Shown here: piece after piece, positions 1-5,303 of the stretch
Layout: each line of letters begins with the position of its first letter
Numbering within the stretch: position 1 is the first letter of the stretch
NCBI GenBank assembly: GCA_946479705.1
Contig: CAMLHI010000183.1
Coordinates: 1 to 5,303, forward strand
DNA length: 5,303 nt
Reading direction: 5' to 3'
From: an uncultured Oxalobacteraceae bacterium
GTDB lineage: Bacteria; Pseudomonadota; Gammaproteobacteria; Burkholderiales; Burkholderiaceae
Position numbers and translations under genes: made by a program
The notes under the pieces: model-generated
The model's database searches: none
The model's input: only the letters and a program-made list of their open reading frames with translations
Told to the model about the DNA's origin: nothing

Positions 1-1626
1 GGCTACCGGCGCTTCGGCAGCGAGTACTACCGCGCCGGCGCCGAGGGCGGCGGCGCCGACATCACCGACAGCGACTATCTGCCGCGCCAGCTGCTGGGAC
101 GCTACCTGGGCTGGGCCTTTGGCGCCATCGCCGCCTCGCTGCCGCCCACGGTGGCCATGCAGCACCTGCGCCACCGCGCCGTCGACCTGGTGCAGCAGCC
201 CGAGGGCAGTTTTCTGGTTGAGCTCGACAGCGGCTTTTCGGTGTCCAGCGATTACGTCTTCCTTACCACCGGGCACGGCAGCAATCATCTCACCGACGAG
301 GAAGCCTGGCTGCGCAAGTTCGCCCAGGACCATGCGCGCTACAACAGCAAGCTGCGCTACCTGCGCCACGCCTACCCCATCGATAAGCTGGGCGCCATCG
401 GCCACGATGCCGCCGTCGGCATCCAGGGCCTGGGCCTGTCGGCGCACGACGTGGTGGCCGAGCTGACCGTGGGCCGGGGAGGGCGCTTCGAGCCGGACGG
501 CGCGGTGCTGCGCTACCTGCCGTCGGGCCAGGAACCGGCGCTGACCCTGTTCTCGCGCAACTGCCTGCCGGCCGCCGCGCGCGCGCTCAACCAGAAGGGC
601 GTGGCGGGGCGCCATCAGGCCCGCTTCTTCACCCGCGAGGCGGTGCGCGACCTGCGCATCCAGGCCCAGCGCGAACGCGCCAGCGTCCAGCTCGATTTCG
701 AGCGCGAGCTGCTGCCCCTGATGCTCAAGGAAATGGGCTACGCCTGGCGCTGCGCCCACGATGCCAAGGCGCCCGATCCGGTCTGGTACCAGCTCGGCGG
801 GGAAGAGCGCCGCGCCATCGACGCCATGCTGTTTCCCCTGAGCGGACGCGAGTTCGCCACGCCCGCCGACTTCGCCGCCTTCTTCGACGCCCTGCTGGCC
901 GCCGACCTCGAGGAAGCCGCGCGCGGCAATGCGCTCAGCCCGATCAAGGCCGCCGCCGACGTGCTGCGCGACGCCCGCGCGGTGCTGCAGGATTGCCTCG
1001 AGCACGCGGGCCTGCAGCCGGCCTCGCACCGCAAATTCCTCAGCGTCTACAACCCGGCCATCAACCGCATCACCTTCGGCCCGCCGCTGATGCGCAACCA
1101 GCAGCTGCGCGCCCTGATGGGGGCCGGCGTGCTGCGCGTGGCCGACGGTCCCCATGCGGCTGTGCGCGTCGACGAGGAACGCTCGCAATTTGCCCTGCAC
1201 ACGCGCCTGGCCGGCACCACCAGCGTGCAGTACCTCGACGCGCTGGTGGTGGCCCGGCTGGACCCGTTTTCGCCCGAGACCGACGACAGCCTGCTCGTGC
1301 GCAACCTGCTCAAGCGCGGCACCATCCGCCCCTACTACAACGGCAACTACCATCCCGGCGGGCTGGACATCGACAGCGCCAACCATCCCCTCGACCACGC
1401 CGGACGCAGCTGCCCGAACCTGTGGGCGCTCGGCTACCTCACCGAGGGCGCCCAGTACTACACCCACGCGTTGCCGCGCCCCCAGCTGCCCTCGCGCCAG
1501 GTGAGCGATGCCGAGCGCTGCGTGCAGGCCCTGTTCGCCCTGCTCGGCAGCGCCCGGCCGGCCCGCGCACGGGCCAAGGTGCGCTCCGGCGCGCGCGCGT
1601 CCGACCCCGTCAGCGTCCTCCCCTAA
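1..1626 (+). CDS. FAD/NAD(P)-binding flavoprotein, 5'-truncated by window edge
   Basis: The reading frame is open from base 1 to a TAA at 1624-1626, giving 541 visible residues; the true start, and the N-terminal dinucleotide-binding GxGxxG expected for the family, lie upstream. Visible marks, numbered from the first residue shown: YLPRQLLGRYL near 26-36; YVFLTTGH at 85-92, matching the family's 'LATGH' motif after the FAD-binding half; GIQGLGLSAHD at 140-150, a second Rossmann-like GxGxxA element; GRGGRF at 158-163; YLPSGQEP at 172-179; SRNCLP at 185-190. The C-terminal part has NRITFGPPLMRNQQL and PNLWALGYLTEG, the usual closing motif of these proteins, followed by an Arg/Ala-rich tail of about 25 residues. 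This pattern fits the cytoplasmic NAD_binding_9 (PF13454-like) group, whose substrates are mostly unknown. No signal peptide or membrane segment is visible in the part present. A terminator hairpin follows, so it is probably the last gene of its transcript. A redox role is likely; the reaction is unknown. Confidence 0.85.
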   Translation, partial: GYRRFGSEYYRAGAEGGGADITDSDYLPRQLLGRYLGWAFGAIAASLPPTVAMQHLRHRAVDLVQQPEGSFLVELDSGFSVSSDYVFLTTGHGSNHLTDEEAWLRKFAQDHARYNSKLRYLRHAYPIDKLGAIGHDAAVGIQGLGLSAHDVVAELTVGRGGRFEPDGAVLRYLPSGQEPALTLFSRNCLPAAARALNQKGVAGRHQARFFTREAVRDLRIQAQRERASVQLDFERELLPLMLKEMGYAWRCAHDAKAPDPVWYQLGGEERRAIDAMLFPLSGREFATPADFAAFFDALLAADLEEAARGNALSPIKAAADVLRDARAVLQDCLEHAGLQPASHRKFLSVYNPAINRITFGPPLMRNQQLRALMGAGVLRVADGPHAAVRVDEERSQFALHTRLAGTTSVQYLDALVVARLDPFSPETDDSLLVRNLLKRGTIRPYYNGNYHPGGLDIDSANHPLDHAGRSCPNLWALGYLTEGAQYYTHALPRPQLPSRQVSDAERCVQALFALLGSARPARARAKVRSGARASDPVSVLP

Positions 1627-1637
1627 GCCTCCCCGGC

Positions 1638-1658
1638 GCGCCCGGCCAGTCCGGGCGC
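1638..1658 (+). terminator. Probable terminator after the flavoprotein gene
   Basis: A perfect 8-bp GC stem, GCGCCCGG (1638-1645) against CCGGGCGC (1651-1658), encloses a 5-nt loop CCAGT and starts 12 nt after the stop codon. What follows is AT-rich (ATTGCAATAATT) but lacks a continuous T run, so intrinsic termination may be weak or the hairpin may mainly protect the 3' end. It separates the flavoprotein gene from the receptor gene. Confidence 0.55.
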
Positions 1659-1669
1659 ATTGCAATAAT

Positions 1670-1680
1670 TGGTAGCGCAA
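1670..1680 (+). promoter_or_regulatory. LacI-type operator-like box 1 (TGGTAGCGCAA)
   Basis: TGGTAGCGC occurs here in the context ATTGGTAGCGCAATCC, just after the terminator hairpin and about 270 nt upstream of the receptor start. The core with a central CG resembles LacI-family operators; the XylR box described in Xanthomonas and Caulobacter, TGGTAGCGCTAACA, shares its first ten bases almost exactly. Its right half is degenerate (GCAATC against GGTAGC). The distance suggests an auxiliary site if it is functional. Confidence 0.5.
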
Positions 1681-1729
1681 TCCTCGCGCTGTCCAGTCTG
1701 CTCCTTCGTCCACGGCGCCGTGTGACTTT

Positions 1730-1745
1730 ATGACAACACTGTCAT
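1730..1745. promoter_or_regulatory. NagR-box-like palindrome ATGACA-ACAC-TGTCAT
   Basis: Six-base perfect inverted arms, ATGACA and TGTCAT, flank ACAC. From memory the Xanthomonas NagR (LacI-family, N-acetylglucosamine) box is AATGACARCGYTGTCATT; this site agrees with its central 16 positions except for one base (A where G is expected in the centre). It lies about 205 nt upstream of the receptor ATG and 44 nt from box 2. A second inverted repeat shares its sequence, CAACAC (1734-1739) with GTGTTG (1751-1756). Operator function is inferred from symmetry and resemblance. Confidence 0.5.
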
Positions 1746-1788
1746 GAGCTGTGTTGACGCGCGAGTTGAAAACAGCGACCATCCGAAA

Positions 1789-1803
1789 TGGTAGCGCTTA
1801 TCA
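1789..1803 (+). promoter_or_regulatory. LacI-type operator-like box 2 (TGGTAGCGCTTATCA)
   Basis: The second TGGTAGCGC copy, here continuing TTATCA, has outer inverted pentamers TGGTA and TATCA (four of five pairs) around a GCGCT centre. Among the three copies it looks most like the XylR-type box TGGTAGCGCTAACA, with one extra base in the right half. Its centre is 119 nt from box 1 and 80 nt from box 3. Confidence 0.55.
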
Positions 1804-1869
1804 AATGACCCGGCTTACGATAACAAGAACTGCGAAGCCATATCGGAATCGGCAAATCCGCGTTTCAAG

Positions 1870-1882
1870 GGTTGCGCTACCA
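1870..1882 (-). promoter_or_regulatory. LacI-type operator-like box 3 (reverse-strand TGGTAGCGCAACC)
   Basis: This is the third TGGTAGCGC copy, on the minus strand. It is also the most symmetrical: GGTTGC (1870-1875) and GCTACC (1876-1881) are inverted halves differing at one A/T position. It lies about 70 nt before the receptor ATG, a typical place for a repressor to block initiation or early elongation. The match of boxes 1 and 3 extends beyond the 9-mer (TTGGTAGCGCAA in both), which supports a common binding protein. Confidence 0.55.
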
Positions 1883-1898
1883 AAAGCGTGGCCCGGGT

Positions 1899-1913
1899 AA
1901 AAACAACAACAGT
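1899..1913 (+). promoter_or_regulatory. ARN-repeat tract, candidate Hfq/CA-motif leader site
   Basis: Five consecutive A-R-N triplets, AAA AAC AAC AAC AGT, occur in the probable 5' leader 38-52 nt before the start codon. They include AACAACAA (1902-1909), an exact fit to the AANAANAA 'CA motif' through which Hfq with Crc represses catabolic mRNAs in Pseudomonas. ARN repeats bind the distal face of Hfq. Whether the transcript includes this tract depends on the unmapped start site, and Crc need not exist in this organism. Confidence 0.35.
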
Positions 1914-1935
1914 TGCGGCACTGGTAGCCGCCAAA

Positions 1936-1941
1936 GAGGAG
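1936..1941 (+). promoter_or_regulatory. Shine-Dalgarno GAGGAG deciding the receptor start
   Basis: GAGGAG lies 9 nt before the ATG at 1951. The alternative in-frame GTG at 1888 has no comparable purine-rich site close upstream, and would place 21 extra residues before the signal peptide and the operator-like box inside the ribosome-binding region. This selects ATG 1951. Confidence 0.85.
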
Positions 1942-1950
1942 ACTGACAGC

Positions 1951-4900
1951 ATGACAAGCAAATTCAAGGACGCCGGCCGGCGTGCATTGGCGACACGGGG
2001 CAAGGTGTTCGCCTTGACGGTCATGGCGGGGCTGGTGTCGAACGCCTGGGCGCAAATGGCGCCGGCCGAGGCGGCGGGCGAGAAGGGCGAGAAAGTCATG
2101 CCGAGCGTGGTGGTGACCGGCTACCGCAGTTCGCTGGCACTGTCGGCGGCCGAAAAGCGCGACAACATCGGCCTGTCCGACACGGTGTTTTCGGAAGACA
2201 TGGGCAAGTTCCCCGATCCCAACATCGCCGACGCCCTCGCGCGCATCCCGGGCGTGACCGTCAAGCGCGCCGAGATCGATGGCGAAGGCTTGAACATCTC
2301 CATCCGCGGCATGGGCGCCGCCTTCACCCGCGTGCTGCTCAACGGCGCGCCGATGGCCTCGGCCTCGGCCGGCAGCTGGGGCGGCTCGATCAGCGCCAAC
2401 CGCGAAGTCGACATGGACTTCCTGCCGTCCGAACTGTTCCGCAGCGCCAGCGTCTACAAGAGCCAGCAGGCCAGCCTGATCGAAGGCGGCATCGCCGGCA
2501 CGGTCAATATGCGCAGCGTGCGCCCCTTCGACAAGGCTGGCCTGCGCTCGGCCTTTACGCTGTCGGGCAACTACCGCGAGACCAACGGCCAGTGGGGTTC
2601 CACCGGTTCCGGCCTGGTCAGCAACACCTGGACCAGCCCGGGCTGGGGCAAGTTCGGCATCCTCGGCGGCGTGGCCTTCGGCGACACCAAGTACAAGACC
2701 GAAGGTTTCCAGACGGTCGACATGCGCAATCTCCAGCTCAAGGCTTTCCAGGCCACCGCGGCCGACAAGCCCAACACCACCGGCGGCGGCAGCCAGTCCA
2801 CCCCGGATACCGTGCCGTCCGGCATGGCACTGGACGACCTGCCGGCCTACGCCCGCCCGATCCTGGTGCCGGGCAAGCAGATCGACCGCGCCATGCTGCT
2901 CGCGCTCAACCCGGGCGCCACCATCCAGCAGATCGACAATGCCCTGTTCGGCCGCCTCGGCCGCCACCTGCTCTATGAAGGCGAGCGCAAGCGCGCCGGC
3001 GAAGTCATCAGCATGCAGTGGCAGCCCAACGAGCGCCTCGACATCTACCTGGACCTGATGGCGGCCCAGAAGAACAACAAGATGATCTACGAAGCCATGA
3101 ACGCCGGCACCCGCGCCAACACCGTCATTCCGGTCGGCTTCGAGTTCGACCGCAGCGACTGCACCATCGGCTGCGTGCTCAACAAGGGCATCTTCGCCAA
3201 CACCTTCTGGTCGCTCGAATTCCGTCCGATGGAAGAAAAGACCAAGTTCCGCAGCATCAACCCGGGCTTCGAATTTCGCCCGAGCGAGAAGTGGACCATC
3301 GACGGCCACTTCAATGCCACCAACAGCACCTTCTTCCGCGACATGCCGACCGTGCTGCTGGCCACCAGATCGCCCAACTCGGTCATCAGCTACGACAACA
3401 CCACGCCCGGCCAGCCGCCCACCTACACCGGCAACCTGGACTACAACGATCCCAACAATTTCGGCTGGTACCAGGCCGGCCAGGGCCTGTCGGGCCTGCG
3501 CATGGACCTGTACGAGCGCACCAACAAGACCAAGGGTTCGCGCCTGAACGTCAACTGGGGCGACAGCGACTTCAGCATCAAGGTCGGTGCTTCCTGGGAC
3601 GATATCGAGCGCCGCTACCGCGGCTACTCGGTGGCCGACGCCTGGATGAACGGCACCTGCGGCAACAATATGAATGTGCACTTCTTCCCGGCCAACACCC
3701 AGCTTCAGGGCAGCTGCGACGGCCGCAGCGCACCCGGGCCGGTGGCCGCCACCGCCTATCCGGGCTATGGCACCGGTTCCACCGCCGGCCAGACCGTGCC
3801 GCTGGCCTATCAGGGCTCGCAGATCACCAATGCCATGGTGCCGCAATACGCCCATGGCACCGACCACGGTTTCATCACCGTCGACTGGGACAAGTTCGCC
3901 AAGGACACCAATTACCAGTACTTCCGCGACAATATCCATCGCGGTTTCGGTAACGGCAGCGGCGGCTACATCCGCGAGGTGGTCAGCTCGCTGTACACCG
4001 AAGTCAACGGCCGCCACGAGGTGTTCGGCCGCACCCTGCGCTACAACGCCGGCGTGCGCTATGCCAGGACCCGGCAGACCATCGGCGCGCTGACGCTGGG
4101 AGCCGATCCGCGCAATGCGACCGAGGGGCTGAGCAACGGCGGCCTGTACGACAACCTGGCCAACTGGGCCTACGAAGACACCACCTACAGCAACCTGCTG
4201 CCTTCGTTCACCCTGGCCTATAAGCTCACGTCCAAGCTGATCGCGCGCGCCTCCGGCTCCAAGTCGATGACCCGCCCGAGTCCCGCCGACCTGCGCCAGA
4301 CCCTCCTGACCATCGGCGACCAGGGCGCCCGCCAAGGCGATCTCACCAATCCGAAGCTCAAACCCTTCCAGGCCAATAACCTCGACCTGGCGCTCGAGTA
4401 CTACATGACGCGCGAAGCCTATGTCTCGCTGAGCGCCTTCGCCAAGGACATCATCAGCCGGCCGGACACGCGCATCACCCAGTACACCCTGGCCCAGCTC
4501 GATGCCCTGTACGGCACGGTGGGCCTGACGGCGGCCCAGCAACTGGCGGTCGATGCCAGCGGCGGGCGCGACAAGCACCTGGTTGAAATCCGTGAGCCTT
4601 ACAACGTCGACACCAAGCTGAAGGTGCGCGGCCTCGAGGCGACCTGGCAGCAAGCGTTGGACATGCTGCCGGTCAAGGGATTCGGTTTCACGGCCAACTT
4701 CACCTACGCCAGGCAGAAGGATGAAAAGCCGGGTGCGGCGCCGGTGGCGGGCGTGCCGCCGCGCACCAGCAACCTGACGGTGTACTACGAGCGCAATGGC
4801 GTGAACATGCGGGTGTCGCGCTCGTACACGGCGGCCAACGTGGTCAATACCAGCACGGGCTTGACCGTGCCGGGCGGAGCGTATGCCTACACCACCGCGC

Positions 4901-5094
4901 GCTCGCAGGTCGATGCGTCGGTCGGCGTCAACCTGAAGCAGGCTTTCGCCTTCCGCTACGACGCCGACCTGACCTTGAGCGTGTGGAACGCCACCAAGTC
5001 GATCAGCCAGACCTACACCCAGTTCAGCAACGCCATCTTCGACGAGTACAAGCCCGGCGCCAGCTACACGCTGTCGCTGCGCACCAAGTTCTAG
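1951..5094 (+). CDS. TonB-dependent outer-membrane receptor, Xanthomonas/Caulobacter type
   Basis: The 1047-residue product is a complete energised transporter of the outer membrane, which would import a ligand too large or scarce for porins using TonB-ExbBD. A signal peptide has a basic start (KFKDAGRR), a hydrophobic core and a predicted cut after A32-W33-A34. A TonB-box-like stretch, SVVVTGY (52-58), follows. The plug (about 65-190) shows NIADALARIPGVTVKR, the GEGLNISIRG motif and RVLLNG near 127-132. The barrel fills the rest and carries SKSMTRPS (770-777) and LKPFQANNLDLALEYY (803-818), typical of the TIGR01782-like family. It ends in aromatic F1047 (SLRTKF), the usual beta-barrel assembly signal. 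There is no N-terminal STN signalling domain. The only four cysteines come in pairs (404/408, 570/589), suggesting disulfide-pinned loops. Length is at the upper end for the family. It stands alone between terminators behind LacI-like operators, so a carbohydrate ligand is plausible, but the substrate is not readable from sequence. Confidence 0.95.
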   Translation: MTSKFKDAGRRALATRGKVFALTVMAGLVSNAWAQMAPAEAAGEKGEKVMPSVVVTGYRSSLALSAAEKRDNIGLSDTVFSEDMGKFPDPNIADALARIPGVTVKRAEIDGEGLNISIRGMGAAFTRVLLNGAPMASASAGSWGGSISANREVDMDFLPSELFRSASVYKSQQASLIEGGIAGTVNMRSVRPFDKAGLRSAFTLSGNYRETNGQWGSTGSGLVSNTWTSPGWGKFGILGGVAFGDTKYKTEGFQTVDMRNLQLKAFQATAADKPNTTGGGSQSTPDTVPSGMALDDLPAYARPILVPGKQIDRAMLLALNPGATIQQIDNALFGRLGRHLLYEGERKRAGEVISMQWQPNERLDIYLDLMAAQKNNKMIYEAMNAGTRANTVIPVGFEFDRSDCTIGCVLNKGIFANTFWSLEFRPMEEKTKFRSINPGFEFRPSEKWTIDGHFNATNSTFFRDMPTVLLATRSPNSVISYDNTTPGQPPTYTGNLDYNDPNNFGWYQAGQGLSGLRMDLYERTNKTKGSRLNVNWGDSDFSIKVGASWDDIERRYRGYSVADAWMNGTCGNNMNVHFFPANTQLQGSCDGRSAPGPVAATAYPGYGTGSTAGQTVPLAYQGSQITNAMVPQYAHGTDHGFITVDWDKFAKDTNYQYFRDNIHRGFGNGSGGYIREVVSSLYTEVNGRHEVFGRTLRYNAGVRYARTRQTIGALTLGADPRNATEGLSNGGLYDNLANWAYEDTTYSNLLPSFTLAYKLTSKLIARASGSKSMTRPSPADLRQTLLTIGDQGARQGDLTNPKLKPFQANNLDLALEYYMTREAYVSLSAFAKDIISRPDTRITQYTLAQLDALYGTVGLTAAQQLAVDASGGRDKHLVEIREPYNVDTKLKVRGLEATWQQALDMLPVKGFGFTANFTYARQKDEKPGAAPVAGVPPRTSNLTVYYERNGVNMRVSRSYTAANVVNTSTGLTVPGGAYAYTTARSQVDASVGVNLKQAFAFRYDADLTLSVWNATKSISQTYTQFSNAIFDEYKPGASYTLSLRTKF

Positions 5095-5116
5095 GCGGCC
5101 AGCTGACTGCTTCCTG

Positions 5117-5149
5117 ACCCGGCAGGCCGCGCCGCCTTCCGGGTTTTTT
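5117..5149 (+). terminator. Rho-independent terminator of the receptor gene
   Basis: Starting 22 nt after the stop codon, ACCCGG-C-AGGC (5117-5127) pairs with GCCT-T-CCGGGT (5134-5144). This makes a 10-bp stem with one C/T mismatch and a 6-nt loop, followed directly by TTTTTT (5144-5149). This is a standard intrinsic terminator and closes a single-gene transcript. Confidence 0.9.
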
Positions 5150-5303
5150 GACATTTAAGCCTCCCTTAACGACCCCGATACATTCCGTAACATCCGTCAA
5201 GCGGGGCATCTTGTAAGCTCACCAAGATCCGTCTCTTTCCCGTGCGCAAAGCCGGCAAAAAGGATAGACTGCGGCACTCCGGCCGAATTCTGTTGACGTA
5301 GCT
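5150..5303. other. Intergenic tail, no gene; possible upstream region of the next gene
   Basis: No credible coding frame is present in these 154 nt. The region is lower in GC than the genes. It contains TTAAG (5155-5159), TTAAC (5166-5170), GATAC (5177-5181) and GTAAC (5187-5191), spaced 11, 11 and 10 bases, which resembles a helically phased direct-repeat array. A -35-like TTGACG sits at 5293-5298, too near the window edge to test for a -10. Confidence 0.4.

Larger units (their letters stand above)
1627..1950 (+). promoter_or_regulatory. Receptor-gene control region (324 nt, non-coding)
   Basis: This gap between the flavoprotein stop and the receptor start contains a terminator hairpin, three TGGTAGCGC boxes, one ATGACA-N4-TGTCAT palindrome, an ARN-repeat tract and a Shine-Dalgarno. 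It is visibly more AT-rich than the flanking genes. I cannot place a convincing sigma-70 promoter. TTGACG at 1754-1759 is a fair -35 element, but the sequence 16-18 nt downstream is not -10-like. TTATCA (1798-1803) with TAACAA (1821-1826), spacer 17, is only a weak pair. The promoter is therefore inferred from the operators and gene spacing, not seen directly. Confidence 0.6.

Noticed and set aside
993..1733. 246-codon plus-strand frame overlapping the flavoprotein 3' end and the intergenic region
   Set aside because: Its translation is an Arg/Pro/Ala-rich out-of-frame product of GC-rich sequence, lying mostly inside the well-supported flavoprotein gene.
1754..1826. Sigma-70 promoters using TTGACG (1754-1759), TTGAAA (1766-1771) or TTATCA (1798-1803)
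   Set aside because: None has a good -10 hexamer at 16-18 nt; the best partner, TAACAA at 1821-1826, matches only three of six positions. I do not list a promoter position.
1888..1950. GTG at 1888 as an upstream in-frame start of the receptor
   Set aside because: It has no Shine-Dalgarno at a suitable distance, and would put 21 residues ahead of a normal signal peptide. ATG 1951 has GAGGAG 9 nt upstream.
3018..3953. 311-codon plus-strand frame inside the receptor gene
   Set aside because: It is an out-of-frame shadow rich in Arg, Gln, His and Pro with no domain signal, while the receptor frame runs uninterrupted through it.
1801..5154. 1117-codon open frame on the minus strand, longer than the receptor gene it opposes
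   Set aside because: It is in exact codon register with a protein showing a signal peptide, plug motifs and a C-terminal aromatic. Its start lies just beyond the receptor's terminator T-run, its translation is a low-complexity Val/Gly/Ala/Arg/His mix without recognisable domains, and codon bias fully explains it.
5242..5301. 19-codon GTG-started frame near the right edge
   Set aside because: It is very short, with no ribosome-binding site and no recognisable content.
1..5303. Mobile element, CRISPR array, tRNA/rRNA or toxin-antitoxin pair
   Set aside because: I found no transposase motifs, terminal repeats, regularly spaced long repeats, cloverleaf-like sequence or paired small genes on either strand.

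Overview
The window is GC-rich (roughly two thirds G+C by eye) bacterial chromosome with two genes on the + strand. Protein style (a large TonB-dependent receptor of the Xanthomonas/Caulobacter type, a very strong preference for G/C-ending codons, LacI-type operator-like sites) suggests a Gram-negative proteobacterium. My best guess is an Oxalobacteraceae such as Massilia or Duganella; Xanthomonadaceae or Caulobacterales cannot be excluded from sequence reading alone.

Layout. Positions 1-1626 hold the 3' part of a flavoprotein gene of the FAD/NAD(P)-binding (NAD_binding_9-like) type, whose start lies outside the window. A GC hairpin 12 nt after its stop is a likely terminator. Positions 1627-1950 form a 324-nt intergenic region dense in regulatory sequence: three copies of the 9-mer TGGTAGCGC (two +, one -), a perfect-armed palindrome ATGACA-N4-TGTCAT resembling the NagR box of Xanthomonas, an A-rich tract of five ARN triplets resembling an Hfq distal-face site, and a clear Shine-Dalgarno. 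Positions 1951-5094 encode a complete 1047-residue TonB-dependent outer-membrane receptor, followed by a textbook rho-independent terminator (5117-5149). The last ~150 nt are non-coding and hold a short phased array of TTAAG/TTAAC-like pentamers that could belong to the next promoter.

Interpretation. The receptor appears to be a single-gene transcription unit bounded by terminators on both sides. It has a signal peptide, TonB box, plug and barrel but no N-terminal signalling (STN) domain, so its control probably lies in the upstream region rather than in a FecR/sigma relay. LacI-type operator-like sites upstream of a receptor of this family suggest uptake of a carbohydrate or oligosaccharide; that is inference, as no sugar-degrading enzyme or regulator gene is in the window. 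The flavoprotein is separated by a terminator and a long regulatory gap, so no functional link to the receptor can be claimed. I see no mobile element, CRISPR array, tRNA or rRNA. The most notable material is the layered control region, not a new protein system.
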